Notes: generated by a model not told the origin, from the letters alone. 64,000 bases of DNA from WHSW01 sp963777775 (GCA_963777775.1 CAVZRL010000003.1:57369-121368); one strand, 5' to 3'. Positions 1 to 8,528 are shown, counted from the stretch's first letter. A program made the numbers and translations.

Positions 1-597
1 CCCGGGCCGGTAAGACGAGTCGAGCCGCTTGGCGACGATGCCCTCCAGGTTTCGCTCCCGCACCACCTGCCACAGTGCCTCGCCCTCGCCGACGTGATGG
101 CGCGGCGCCTGCCAGTGCACGTCGTCGAAGCCGAGCCCGGTGAGCAGCCCGCGGCGCTCCTCGTAGGTCTCGTCGAGCAGCGAGCGCCCGTCGAGCCAGA
201 GCAGGTCGAAGGCGACGTAAGCGACCGGGACCTCGGCGGCGCGGGCGCGGATCGTCGCCTGGTTGGCGAGCCCCATGCGCCGCTGCAGGAGCTGGAAGCT
301 CGGTCGCGCGGAGTCGTCGAAGGCGACGACCTCGCCGTCGACGACCGCGCGGTGGCCGCGGAGCGCCGGCGGCGGAGCCGCGAGCTCGGGGTAGCGGGCC
401 GTGGCATCGGTGCCGCGGCCCTGGCTGACGCGGACCTCGGCCGCTTCGGCGAAAGCGAGCGCCCGCACCCCGTCCCACTTGACCTCGAACGCCCAGCCGT
501 CGCCTCGCGGCGGCTCGGCCGCGGGGGTCGCTCGCATCGGCTCGAGCCCGCCGGGCATCGGCTCGAGCCCGTCCTCGATTCGGTCCCGTCGCGCCAT
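1..597 (-). CDS. ATP-dependent DNA ligase, N-terminal part (runs off the window)
   Basis: The minus-strand reading frame from the ATG at 597 is open for 199 codons to the window edge, so the C-terminus is missing. It contains the nucleotidyltransferase motif I of ATP-dependent ligases, FEVKWDGVRAL, where the Lys accepts AMP, and further on VVDGEVVAF (motif III) and IVAKRLDSSY (motif IV region). This family seals nicks; in bacteria such ligases are often LigD- or LigC-type enzymes of end joining or base excision repair. Ku or polymerase partners would lie outside the window. It is divergent from the ABC gene with only 17 bases between the start codons. Confidence 0.85.
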   Translation of the reverse strand, partial: MARRDRIEDGLEPMPGGLEPMRATPAAEPPRGDGWAFEVKWDGVRALAFAEAAEVRVSQGRGTDATARYPELAAPPPALRGHRAVVDGEVVAFDDSARPSFQLLQRRMGLANQATIRARAAEVPVAYVAFDLLWLDGRSLLDETYEERRGLLTGLGFDDVHWQAPRHHVGEGEALWQVVRERNLEGIVAKRLDSSYRPG

Positions 598-602
598 AGG
601 CC

Positions 603-609
603 GATAATC
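603..609. promoter_or_regulatory. Overlapping divergent -10 elements between ligase and fetA-like gene
   Basis: GATAAT (603-608) lies 6 bases before the plus-strand ATG at 615. Its antisense partner GATTAT (609-604) lies 6 bases before the minus-strand ATG at 597. Both transcripts would be leaderless. Inferred from spacing only. Confidence 0.4.
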
Positions 610-614
610 GCAGC

Positions 615-1283
615 ATGCTGTTCGAGCTCGAGCAGGTCACCCTGGCGCGGGCGGGCAACTCGGTGCTGCGGGGCCTCAGCGCCAGGATCCCCGCCGGAGC
701 GACCTGCCTCGCCGGGCCCTCGGGCTCGGGCAAGTCGACCGTGCTGCGGCTGCTCGACCGGCTCGCCGACCCGGACTCCGGTGTCGTTCGCTACCTCGGC
801 GATGACGTTCGCGAGCGCGACCCGCTCGCGCTTCGCCGCGAGGTCGGGCTGGTGCCGCAGCTTCCCGCCCTGCTCGCCGGGACCGTGGGGGACAACCTGC
901 GCTTCGCGGCCCGGCTCGTCGGCCGCGAGCCCGAGCCCGATCGCCTGCTCGACCTCGCCGGGCTCGATCCCGGCTTCGGCGGGCGCGACGGGGCGAAGCT
1001 CTCGGTCGGCGAGCAGCAGCGGGTGATGCTCGCCCGGGCGCTCGCGCTCGAGCCGTCGACCCTGCTGCTCGACGAGCCGACCTCGGCCCTCGACGCGGCG
1101 GCGACCGGCGCCGTGGAGGAGACGCTGACCGAGTTGCGCGAGCGGCTCGACCTCTCGCTCGTGCTCGTCACCCACGACCTCGACCAGGCGCGGAGGATGT
1201 CGGACTGGGTGGTGCGGATCGAGGCCGGGCGGGCGGACGGCGAGGGTCCGACCGCCGAGCTGCTCGCCGGGGCGATCGGCTGA
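615..1283 (+). CDS. ABC transporter ATP-binding protein, FetA-like
   Basis: A 222-residue single ABC ATPase. Walker A GPSGSGKS is at residues 34-41, the signature LSVGEQQ at 129-135, Walker B TLLLDEP at 149-155 and the H-loop His at 187. Its stop codon overlaps the start of a UPF0014-family permease by one base (TGATG). This pairing matches the FetAB (YbbL/YbbM) exporter known in E. coli for iron and peroxide resistance. The function is by family and context; the metal is not shown by the sequence. Confidence 0.85.
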   Translation: MLFELEQVTLARAGNSVLRGLSARIPAGATCLAGPSGSGKSTVLRLLDRLADPDSGVVRYLGDDVRERDPLALRREVGLVPQLPALLAGTVGDNLRFAARLVGREPEPDRLLDLAGLDPGFGGRDGAKLSVGEQQRVMLARALALEPSTLLLDEPTSALDAAATGAVEETLTELRERLDLSLVLVTHDLDQARRMSDWVVRIEAGRADGEGPTAELLAGAIG

Positions 1284-2062
1284 TGGACGCGGTCGGGATC
1301 GACGTCAGCCTCGGCGAGGTCGCGGCGAGCCTGGTCCTGGTCGCGATCGCAATCGGCGTCTCGCTTTGGCGCCGGACCGGGCTCGAGGACGAGATCGCGG
1401 TCGCGGTCCTGCGCTCGTTCGTGCAGCTGGTCGCGATCGGCTACGTGATCCAGGCGATCTTCGACCAGGACAGCTTGCTGCTTGTCTTCGCGCTGATCGC
1501 GGTCATGGTCGTGTTCGGGGCCTTCACCGCGCGCCGGCGGGCGAAACGGGTGCCCGGGGCGCTCGGGCCGCTGCTGATCGCCCTCGGCGTCGCGGGGGCG
1601 GCGACCCTGGGGCTGGTGGTCGCTTTGGGTGTCTTCGAGCCAGAGCCTCGCTACCTGGTCCCGGTCGGCGGGATGGTGATCGGCAACTCGATGACCGCTG
1701 CCGCGGTGGCGCTGAACCGGCTCGGCGACGAGATGACCGACCGGGCGCGCGAGATCGAGGCGACCCTGGCGCTCGGGGCGACCGCGACGGTCGCCGCGGC
1801 GCCGAGCCTGCGCCGCAGCCTGCGCTCGGGGACGATCGCGCTGATCGACTCGACCAAGACCACCGGGCTGATCTTCTTCCCCGGCACGATGGTCGGGATG
1901 CTGCTCGCCGGCGCCGACCCGATCGACGCGGTGCGCCTGCAGCTGATCCTGCTCTGGGTCCTGCTCGGCAGCGTCGCGCTCTCCGCCTTGATCGCGACCT
2001 CGCTCGCCTACCGCAACTTCTTCACCTCCGCGCACCAGCTCCGCGAACCGCCCGAGCCGTAG
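1283..2062 (+). CDS. UPF0014-family ABC permease, FetB-like
   Basis: A 259-residue integral membrane protein with about seven hydrophobic segments. It has the family's conserved features: LRSFVQLVAIGYVI near residue 43, the block GGMVIGNSMTAAA near 131, and the cytoplasmic stretch around EATLALGA. It is translationally coupled to the preceding ATPase, so the two probably form one exporter. The E. coli family member FetB takes part in iron export; related plant proteins (ALS3/STAR2) act in aluminium tolerance. Confidence 0.85.
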   Translation: MDAVGIDVSLGEVAASLVLVAIAIGVSLWRRTGLEDEIAVAVLRSFVQLVAIGYVIQAIFDQDSLLLVFALIAVMVVFGAFTARRRAKRVPGALGPLLIALGVAGAATLGLVVALGVFEPEPRYLVPVGGMVIGNSMTAAAVALNRLGDEMTDRAREIEATLALGATATVAAAPSLRRSLRSGTIALIDSTKTTGLIFFPGTMVGMLLAGADPIDAVRLQLILLWVLLGSVALSALIATSLAYRNFFTSAHQLREPPEP

Positions 2063-2068
2063 CGTCCG

Positions 2069-3184
2069 TCAGCGCTGCGGGAGGATCCAGCCGCTGACGC
2101 GGGGGAAGGACTCGGCGCCGGTGCCGCCCGGGTCGAACTGCTCGGTAATCGAGTCGATCGCGACCACCTTTCCTGAGCGCTTGGTTGGAATGAACAGCCA
2201 TTGGTCCGCGGCCGGCCAGCCGACGAGCAGCCAGCGGCCGTCGGGCGACCAGGTCGGACCGGTGAGCTCACCACGGGCGGAGAAGAGGACGCGCCCGTCG
2301 CCGCCGTCGGGGATCAGGACGAGCTCGTCCCCGGCCCGGACGTGGTGGATCGTCGCCAGCGACGAACCATCGGGCGAGGTCGCTGGTCCGACCCGTTGCT
2401 CCGAAGCAGGCGTGGTCAACAGCTCGACGTCCTGGCGCGTGGTCGGCAGTCGCTCGCCGGTGTCGACGTCCACAGTGCGGACGTCCGTCTCATCCGAGGC
2501 ATAGGTGAGCACGTGGACCGGGCGGGCGCCGGGCGCGACCTTTGCCTCCGGCGGGGGTGGGCGCCACGCCGGTGGCACCGGCGACACGTCGCGCTCCAGC
2601 AGCCGCTCGTCGCTGCCGTCGCCGTCGACGACCCAGAGATCGTCGCCGCTGCGATACGCGATCCGGGTGTCGAACCCGATTCCGCCCCAGCGCGGGTCGT
2701 GGACGGTGGCCGGCGCGTCGATCGTCCAGCGCACCTCGCCGACCGGGTCCACGGCGAGCAGCTCCCGACCCTCGGCGACCGCGACGAACAGCCCGCGCGG
2801 CGACCAGCTCGCCTCCTCGTAGTCGCCGAGCAGCCGCTTCGAGCCGTCCTCGCGCACGATCCACGGCCCCTGCCCGGACTCGACCAGCAGCTCGCCCTCG
2901 GCCGGCAGCGAGCGCAGCGCCGGCTTCGCGTCCTCCTCGCCGATCCCGACCACGTCGGAGACGAGGTCGCCGACCTTCGCTCCGGCCGGGCTGAGCACGA
3001 TCGCGAGCACCGCCAGGCCGCCGCCGAGCGCGAGCGCGAGCGGCCGAGCGCGGTGGGCTTGCCGGGCTGGCGTCCGCTCCTTATAGGCGGTCCGGACGAC
3101 CTCCCACGAGCGCTGCTCGGCCTCCTCCTCGCCAGGGACGCGGACGTCGCGCAGGCGGGCGCCGGGATCGGGGTCGCGGCTCAT
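2069..3184 (-). CDS. Single-pass membrane protein with extracytoplasmic TolB-like beta-propeller; candidate anti-sigma partner
   Basis: This 371-residue protein starts at an ATG that overlaps the stop of the ECF sigma gene (ATGA). About 50 charged N-terminal residues precede one transmembrane helix (around 51-68), followed by a long outer domain. That domain has propeller-type repeats such as ASWSPRGLFVA, TSPDGSSLATI and TWSPDGRWLLVGW. ECF sigma genes are very often followed by a membrane anti-sigma factor, and this gene has the position and topology for that. No zinc-containing ZAS motif is visible, so the role is inference. It is the last gene of a four-gene minus-strand operon. Confidence 0.6.
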   Translation of the reverse strand: MSRDPDPGARLRDVRVPGEEEAEQRSWEVVRTAYKERTPARQAHRARPLALALGGGLAVLAIVLSPAGAKVGDLVSDVVGIGEEDAKPALRSLPAEGELLVESGQGPWIVREDGSKRLLGDYEEASWSPRGLFVAVAEGRELLAVDPVGEVRWTIDAPATVHDPRWGGIGFDTRIAYRSGDDLWVVDGDGSDERLLERDVSPVPPAWRPPPPEAKVAPGARPVHVLTYASDETDVRTVDVDTGERLPTTRQDVELLTTPASEQRVGPATSPDGSSLATIHHVRAGDELVLIPDGGDGRVLFSARGELTGPTWSPDGRWLLVGWPAADQWLFIPTKRSGKVVAIDSITEQFDPGGTGAESFPRVSGWILPQR

Positions 3185-3807
3185 CGCGCGTCCTCCTCGA
3201 CGGCCGGCCGGAGGCGATCGAGGCCGCGCCGCAGGCGCGAGTTCACGGTCCCGCGCGGGAGCCCGAGCATCTCGGCGATCTCGCCGGGCGTGTACTCGAG
3301 CACGTAGCGGAGCACGACCACCGCCCGGTGCTCGGGCGGGAGCGCGGCGAGCGCGGCGAGGACCTGGTCCGAGATCGCGTCGGGATCCGGAGCGGCGGGC
3401 TCGGAGGCGGGGGAGAGGGCGCTCTCGCGCCGCAGCGCCCGGGCCCGTGCGTGGTCGATCGCCCGGTTGACGGTGATCCGGTGCAGCCAGGGCCCGAACG
3501 GGCGCCTGCGGTCGAACCGGTCGAGCGCCCGGATCGCGGCCAGGAACGACTCCTGGGCGATGTCCTCGGCGGCGCTCGCGTCGGCGACGACGAGATAGGC
3601 GGCGCGGTGGGCGCGTCGCCAATGGCGGCGGAACAGTTCCTCGAGCGCCTCCGAGGAGCCCCGCTGGGCGTCGCGAATCAGCGCCGTCTCCCGCCGCGCG
3701 CGCAGCAGGCCCCGTCGGGGGAGCCCCGAGAGGCGCTCGGAGGCCTGGTTCGCGGTCATCCTCGGCCACGATTGTCCCGCGAACCGCAGCGCCACGGCCT
3801 CGCTCAT
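3181..3807 (-). CDS. ECF-type RNA polymerase sigma factor
   Basis: A 208-residue sigma-70 family protein with only regions 2 and 4. Region 2 is recognised by AAEDIAQESFLAAI and by RPFGPWLHRITVNRAID. Region 4 has the helix-turn-helix LPPEHRAVVVLRYVLEY followed by TPGEIAEMLGLPRGTVNSRLRRG. The ATG at 3807 is chosen because it overlaps the upstream stop codon (ATGA); an open extension further upstream lies antisense to nothing useful and inside the peptidase gene. The downstream gene also overlaps by ATGA, so peptidase, sigma factor and membrane propeller are translationally coupled. Confidence 0.9.
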   Translation of the reverse strand: MSEAVALRFAGQSWPRMTANQASERLSGLPRRGLLRARRETALIRDAQRGSSEALEELFRRHWRRAHRAAYLVVADASAAEDIAQESFLAAIRALDRFDRRRPFGPWLHRITVNRAIDHARARALRRESALSPASEPAAPDPDAISDQVLAALAALPPEHRAVVVLRYVLEYTPGEIAEMLGLPRGTVNSRLRRGLDRLRPAVEEDAR

Positions 3808-4625
3808 CGCGGTCCCCGCATCAGCTCGCCGGCGAGCGCCAGGATTGCCGCCGCATGGCGGTCGGCATGGACATGGCCGGCGGCGGGCAGCTCGACGACG
3901 AAGGAGCTCGTGCCCCGAAAGCGGCGGTTCTGCCAGTTCGGAGCCGTCCCGTCCATCCACGGCAGGCGGTGAAAGGGAAGCCCGGCGAGGCGGGCGTAGA
4001 CGCGGGCCGCCGGGACGCTCGGTCCCCAGGCGCGCACCAGGGGCTCGGCCTGCTGGTGGAACCAGATCGTGACCTCCGGCCGCAGCCGGCGGATCAGCCG
4101 CCGCGCGATCCGGGTCTCGGGCTCGGAGAATGGCGCCGGCCCCGAGTGCTCGGGGTCGCCGCGGGCGCCGATCGGCCGCCAGTCGGAGGCGAAGTTGCGG
4201 TTCAGGTCGACGCCGCGGCCGTTGAGGCGGGTGCCGAGGGCGAGGCCGTCGGGGTTCAGGTTCCGGACGACGATCAGATCACCCGCCTCCGGGCGGCGAC
4301 AGAAGTAGGCGCGCCTGACCGCGGCGATGCCCGCGCACTCGTCGCCGTGGATGCAGCCGATCGCGAGTATGCGCGGGCCCGAGCCTCGGTCGTCGCGAGC
4401 GCCCCCGTTGACCGCGGTCGCCTCGATCGGGCGCCCCTCGGCTGAGCGGCCGACGATCGCGGTCGTCCGGCGGATCACGTCGCGGCGCGGCGCGACCGTG
4501 CGCCCGAGCTCAGCCAGCGCTGCCGACGGCGTGGCAGGCGCGGCGGTGCCCCCGACGTCCGAGACGCCGAGGGCGGCCACCGCCAGACCGGCAAGCGCGA
4601 GGATGATCAGCGGGCCGGCTCGCAC
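3804..4625 (-). CDS. Secreted M14-family zinc carboxypeptidase (MpaA-like)
   Basis: This 273-residue protein has a hydrophobic N-terminal signal segment (residues 4-22). Zinc ligands are H93 and E96 in HGDE and probably H190. NPDG (124-127) and GVDLNRNF (138-145) form the substrate-binding core, and E245 in FVVELP fits the catalytic Glu. The family removes C-terminal residues from peptides or cleaves gamma-D-Glu-diaminopimelate bonds of cell wall peptides. The GTG start overlaps the upstream propeller gene by 19 bases. It shares an operon with an ECF sigma factor, which suggests an envelope role. Confidence 0.8.
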   Translation of the reverse strand: MRAGPLIILALAGLAVAALGVSDVGGTAAPATPSAALAELGRTVAPRRDVIRRTTAIVGRSAEGRPIEATAVNGGARDDRGSGPRILAIGCIHGDECAGIAAVRRAYFCRRPEAGDLIVVRNLNPDGLALGTRLNGRGVDLNRNFASDWRPIGARGDPEHSGPAPFSEPETRIARRLIRRLRPEVTIWFHQQAEPLVRAWGPSVPAARVYARLAGLPFHRLPWMDGTAPNWQNRRFRGTSSFVVELPAAGHVHADRHAAAILALAGELMRGPR

Positions 4626-5608
4626 TCACCGCCCTCGCGACCCACGCCCCTTGCCCGCAGCCGCCGCACCAGCACCGCGCAGACGGCGGCGAGGAGCGCC
4701 AGGCCGGCGACAATCGCCCCCCACGGGGCGCCGGGGTCATCGCTCGCGACGGGTTCCGCGATCGGCTCGCTGACGCTGTAGGACTTCAGGTCGACACTCG
4801 CGATCGGCTCGCCGCGGTCGATGACCGCGAGGCTCGACCCGTCGGCGCTCGGCTGCAGGCCAAGACGCCAGACCTGCCGGTGAGCGGCGAGCAGGTCGAG
4901 GTCGATGCAGACGGCGGTCCCGCGTTGCGTGTCGAGGGCGTGGATAAACGGCGGATGGTCTCGCTCCGCGGGTTCGTAGAGGGTGTAGGCCCAGCGGCCG
5001 TCGGGGCTCGTCCCCCGCGTCTGCGGAAACCCGGCCATCTCCTCGCCGGATTCGTTCGGGTCGACGATCGGGTCGGGAAGCAGCTTGCCCCGCTCGAAGT
5101 CGTAGACCCGCACCTCGTAGGCGGTCGGGTTGCGCGGGGCCGGGTAGCGGATCAGGTACATCGAGCGCCCGTCGGGCGACAGCGCGTCGAAGCTGAAGTC
5201 GTCGCGCAATGTGAGCCGCTCGCGCAGCTCGAGCTGGGCGGTGTCGAAGACGGCGAAGGTCGTCGTCGCCCGCGGAAAGCTCCGCCGCGGCTCGATCACG
5301 ACCAGCGTCCGCCCGTCGGCCGAGAGGCCACTGGGGGTGGCGTCGTAGGCGACCAGCGGGACGCCGTAATCGCCGGGCAGCACGGTCGAGCGCAGGATCT
5401 CGCCGCTGCCGGCGGCGATCTTGACCACCGCTGTGTCGCCGCCCGCCGCCACGGTCGCGTAGCGGAAGTCGCCGTCGCGACTGGCGACCCCGGCGTTGTC
5501 GCCGCCGTCGAACGGCACCGGCAGCCCATCGCCCGAGGCCGTCGAGGCCGCGCCGCCACACGCGGCCAGCGCCAGCACGCACCCGAGCATCATTCGTATC
5601 GCGGACAT
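4607..5608 (-). CDS. Lipoprotein-like beta-propeller with C-terminal membrane helix
   Basis: A 333-residue protein of unknown function. It starts at an ATG preceded by a clear Shine-Dalgarno site (GAAGGGAG). A lipobox-like LALAACG puts the lipidated Cys at about residue 17. The middle has propeller-like repeats (LSADGRTLVVIE, LSPDGRSMYLIR, TSPDGRWAYTL). A transmembrane helix near residues 291-312 is followed by an Arg-rich tail. A lipid anchor plus a C-terminal helix is an odd pairing; either the Cys is not lipidated or both ends are held in the membrane. It is the first gene of the M14/ECF sigma operon. Confidence 0.65.
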   Translation of the reverse strand: MSAIRMMLGCVLALAACGGAASTASGDGLPVPFDGGDNAGVASRDGDFRYATVAAGGDTAVVKIAAGSGEILRSTVLPGDYGVPLVAYDATPSGLSADGRTLVVIEPRRSFPRATTTFAVFDTAQLELRERLTLRDDFSFDALSPDGRSMYLIRYPAPRNPTAYEVRVYDFERGKLLPDPIVDPNESGEEMAGFPQTRGTSPDGRWAYTLYEPAERDHPPFIHALDTQRGTAVCIDLDLLAAHRQVWRLGLQPSADGSSLAVIDRGEPIASVDLKSYSVSEPIAEPVASDDPGAPWGAIVAGLALLAAVCAVLVRRLRARGVGREGGECEPAR

Positions 5609-5711
5609 CGCGCTCCCTTCGCGCGTCGAGTTCGTCTGCTGCTGGTACGGGCCCGGGCGCCGCGGAGGTCCGACCTGGTTGGCCCCGGACCCGCCTGCCA
5701 GACTCGGCCAG

Positions 5712-7319
5712 GTGACCCGGCAGGAGCGCCTGACCCTGATTGCGACGATCCTCGGCTCGACCGTCGTCTTCCTCGACTCGACGGTCGTCAACGTCGCGCT
5801 TCCCGCGATCCAGGCCGATCTCGACACCGGCCTCGCCGGGCAGCAGTGGGTGGTGGAGGCCTACATGCTGACCCTGGTCTCGCTGCTGCTCGTCGGCGGA
5901 TCGCTCGGCGATCTCTACGGGCGCCGGCGGATGTTTGTCGTCGGCCTCTCGGGATTCGCGGCCACCTCGGTCCTCTGCGCGATCGCCCCGACCGACGAGA
6001 CCCTGGTCGCGGCCCGGGCGCTGCAGGGGATCGCGGGCGCGCTCCTCGTCCCGGGCTCGCTGGCGATCCTCGCCGCGACCTTCGAGGGCGAGGCTCGCGG
6101 CCGGGCGGTCGGCCTCTGGACTGCCTGGGCCGGGATCTCGACCCTCGCCGGCCCGGCGGGCGGCGGGCTGCTGGTCGAGTTCGACTGGCGCTGGATCTTC
6201 TGGGTCAACATCCCGGTGATCGCGGCGACCCTGTGGCTGACCGTGCGCGCGGTCGATGAGAGCCGCGACCCGGCGGCCTGCCCGGGGATCGACGCGGTGG
6301 GGATCTGCCTCTCGGCGGTCGGTCTCGCCGGGCCGGTGTTCGCGCTCGTCGAGCAGCCGACCTACGGCTGGGGAGATCCGCTCGTCTGGGCGCCGCTGCT
6401 GGCTGGGGTGGTCTCGTTCGCGGCCTTCATCTGGTGGGAGTCGCGCGCCCGGGCGCCGATGCTGCCGCTGGAGCTCTTTCGCTCGCACAACTTCAGCGCC
6501 GTCAACCTGGCGACGCTGTGCGTGTACGCGGGGCTGATCGGGGCCTCTTTCTTCATCACCCTGTTCCTGCAGCAGGTCGCCGGCTTCACCGCCTTTCAGG
6601 CGGGCGCCGCGACGACGCCGATCACGATCGTCATGTTCGTGCTCTCCGGGCGCTTCGGCGCTCTCGCCTCGCGGATCGGGCCGCGCCTCGTGATGGGCGT
6701 CGGCCCGATCGTCGCTGCGGTCGGGCTGGCGCTGCTCGCGCGCCTCGACAGCGACCCCGACTACCTGGTCGACGTGCTGCCCTCGATGTTGCTCTTCGGA
6801 CTCGGGCTGGCGATGACCGTGGCGCCGCTGACGACCACCGTGCTCGACTCGGTCGAGGAGCGTCACGTCGGGGTGGCCTCAGGTGTCAACAACGCCGTCT
6901 CGCGGGTCGCGGGGGTGCTAGCGATCGCCGCCCTCGGGGCGGTCGTCTCGGCCCAGTTCGCGGGATCGCTCGACGAGGCGGTGGGCGAGCGGCCGATCGG
7001 GCCCGAGGCTCGGACCGCAATCGAGGACGCCAAGTCGCAACCGCTCTCCGGCGGCGACGTTAGTGGCGTGCCCGAGCCCGAGGCGGCGGCCCTCGGCGCC
7101 GAGATCGTCGCCTCCTCGGAATCGGCCTTCCAGCTCGGGATGCTGATCGGAGCCGCCCTGATGGTGCTCGGCGGCGCGATCGCGCTCGTCCTCGTTCGCA
7201 ACCCCGAACGCCCTGCCGAGCGCGAGCCGCAACCCGGCCCGGGCCCTGCGGCGACGGCCGGCGAATGCGGCCGGCCCAGCGAGCAGTTCGAGCCCAGCCC
7301 CGTCCCGGGCACGCTCTAG
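5712..7319 (+). CDS. DHA2-family (14-TM) MFS drug efflux transporter
   Basis: A 535-residue multi-pass membrane protein. TM1 carries the DHA2 motif FLDSTVVNVALPAI. Motif A appears as GGSLGDLYGRRRMF, motif C as GPAGGGLLVEFDWRWIFWVN. About 14 hydrophobic helices are present, with a larger loop before the last one and a Pro-rich tail. Family members export drugs or other hydrophobic compounds using the proton gradient; the substrate is unknown. The GTG at 5712 is chosen because it sits just before TM1. Upstream in-frame codons would run into the divergent lipoprotein promoter. Confidence 0.85.
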   Translation: MTRQERLTLIATILGSTVVFLDSTVVNVALPAIQADLDTGLAGQQWVVEAYMLTLVSLLLVGGSLGDLYGRRRMFVVGLSGFAATSVLCAIAPTDETLVAARALQGIAGALLVPGSLAILAATFEGEARGRAVGLWTAWAGISTLAGPAGGGLLVEFDWRWIFWVNIPVIAATLWLTVRAVDESRDPAACPGIDAVGICLSAVGLAGPVFALVEQPTYGWGDPLVWAPLLAGVVSFAAFIWWESRARAPMLPLELFRSHNFSAVNLATLCVYAGLIGASFFITLFLQQVAGFTAFQAGAATTPITIVMFVLSGRFGALASRIGPRLVMGVGPIVAAVGLALLARLDSDPDYLVDVLPSMLLFGLGLAMTVAPLTTTVLDSVEERHVGVASGVNNAVSRVAGVLAIAALGAVVSAQFAGSLDEAVGERPIGPEARTAIEDAKSQPLSGGDVSGVPEPEAAALGAEIVASSESAFQLGMLIGAALMVLGGAIALVLVRNPERPAEREPQPGPGPAATAGECGRPSEQFEPSPVPGTL

Positions 7320-7391
7320 ATGGGTGATCCCACGCCTTCACGCACGCGGATGACGCACGGATACCGTCGCCGGATCGCGCCCGTCCTCCTC

Positions 7392-7413
7392 GCCCGTGCC
7401 CTCGGGCACGGGC
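7392..7413 (+). terminator. GC-rich hairpin downstream of the MFS gene
   Basis: A 9-base-pair perfect stem (GCCCGTGCC / GGCACGGGC) with a CTCG tetraloop lies 72 bases after the MFS stop codon. It is followed by TTCGT rather than a long T run, so termination may be weak or Rho-assisted. Confidence 0.5.
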
Positions 7414-7484
7414 TTCGTCGGCCGACCACGACCGGACTCGGTCCCGCGCGCCCCCGCGCACGCGAGGCCGTGGCATCAACCATC

Positions 7485-7490
7485 TAGATT
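7485..7490 (+). promoter_or_regulatory. -10 element of trpS (leaderless)
   Basis: TAGATT ends 7 bases before the GTG start of trpS. There is no Shine-Dalgarno site in between, so the transcript probably begins at or next to the start codon. Confidence 0.6.
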
Positions 7491-7497
7491 CCGCCGC

Positions 7498-8496
7498 GTG
7501 AGGATTTTCAGCGGCATCCAGCCGACCGGGCGCAAGCACCTCGGCAACTACATCGGGGCGATCCGCCAGTACGTCGAAGGCCAGGAGCGCGCTGGCGACG
7601 GCGAGGCGATCTACTGCATCGTCGACCTGCACGCGATCTCGGTCGCCTACGACCCGGCGGAGCTGCGCGAGCGCGTCCACGACACGACCGCGATCCTGCT
7701 CGCCGCCGGGCTCGACCCTGAGCGCTGCATCCTCTTTCGCCAGTCCGACGTCCGTGAGCACACCGAGCTCTGTTGGCTGCTCTCCGCCGTCACCGCGCAC
7801 GGCGACCTGAACCGGATGCACCAGTTCAAGGACAAGTCGGCGAGGCAGCGCGAGCTGGTCTCGGCGGCGCTGTTCCTCTACCCGGTGCTCCAAGCCGCCG
7901 ACGTGCTCGCCTACAAGGCCGAGGAGGTGCCGGTGGGCGAGGACCAGCGCCAGCACGTCGAGCTGATGCGCGAGATCGCGCGACGCTTCAACGAGCGCTT
8001 TGGGGAGCTGCTGGTCGAGCCCGGCCACCGGATCCCCGAGATCGGGGCGCGGATCATGGACCTCCAGGACCCGAGCGCGAAGATGACGACCACCGGCGGC
8101 AGCGAGCAGGGGACGCTGTACGTCCTCGACGAGCCCGACGCCGCGCGCAAGAAGGTGCTCAGCGCGGTCACCGACTCGGGCCGCGAGGTCGCGCGCGGCG
8201 AGGGCAAGGAGGGGATCGCCAACCTGATCGAGATCCTCGCCGTGATCCGCGGCGTCAACCCCGATCAGGTCGAGGCGGAGTTCGCGGGAACGGGCTACGG
8301 CGACTTCAAGGCCGCGGTCGCCGATGCGGTGATCGAGTACCTGGCCCCGGTCCGCGAGCGCTACCAGGCGCTGAGACCGGACGAGGCGGCGCTCGAGGCG
8401 GCGCTCGAGGCGGGTGCGGAGAAGGCGCGCGCGATCGCGGCCGCGACTCTGGCCGAGGTCCGCGCCGCGATGGGCGTCGGCGCGGCGAGCGGCTAG
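7498..8496 (+). CDS. trpS: Tryptophanyl-tRNA synthetase
   Basis: A 332-residue class I synthetase that charges tRNA-Trp. The HIGH-type signature is HLGN (residues 14-17, in GRKHLGNYIG). Typical TrpRS blocks follow: VDLHAIS, DLNRMHQFKDK, LYPVLQAADVL and VGEDQRQHVEL. The second signature, normally KMSKS, reads KMTTT at residues 195-199 within SAKMTTTGGSEQG; this is a clear departure from the textbook motif. The GTG start is fixed by the first beta strand (RIFSGIQPTG) and by the -10 box 7 bases upstream. Length is normal for the family. Confidence 0.95.
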   Translation: MRIFSGIQPTGRKHLGNYIGAIRQYVEGQERAGDGEAIYCIVDLHAISVAYDPAELRERVHDTTAILLAAGLDPERCILFRQSDVREHTELCWLLSAVTAHGDLNRMHQFKDKSARQRELVSAALFLYPVLQAADVLAYKAEEVPVGEDQRQHVELMREIARRFNERFGELLVEPGHRIPEIGARIMDLQDPSAKMTTTGGSEQGTLYVLDEPDAARKKVLSAVTDSGREVARGEGKEGIANLIEILAVIRGVNPDQVEAEFAGTGYGDFKAAVADAVIEYLAPVRERYQALRPDEAALEAALEAGAEKARAIAAATLAEVRAAMGVGAASG

Positions 8497-8515
8497 AAAC
8501 GGCCGGGGCGCCGTC

Positions 8516-8521
8516 TACGCT
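8516..8521 (+). promoter_or_regulatory. -10 element of scpA (leaderless)
   Basis: TACGCT ends 7 bases before the ATG of scpA; no Shine-Dalgarno site is seen. Confidence 0.5.
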
Positions 8522-8528
8522 CTCGCCG

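Noticed and set aside
94..1026. Long plus-strand frame across the ligase and ABC genes
   Set aside because: Composition is Arg/Gly/Ala shadow sequence, and it is antisense to the clear ligase motif and out of frame with the ABC Walker motifs.
791..2035. 414-codon minus-strand frame
   Set aside because: Antisense to the FetAB-like pair; low-complexity Arg/Asp/Gln translation typical of GC-rich shadows.
3808..3960. N-terminal extension of the ECF sigma factor to 3960
   Set aside because: It lies entirely inside the M14 peptidase gene; the ATGA junction at 3804-3807 gives the natural start.
4737..6866. 709-codon minus-strand frame
   Set aside because: Antisense to the MFS gene and out of frame with the lipoprotein gene; no domain recognisable.
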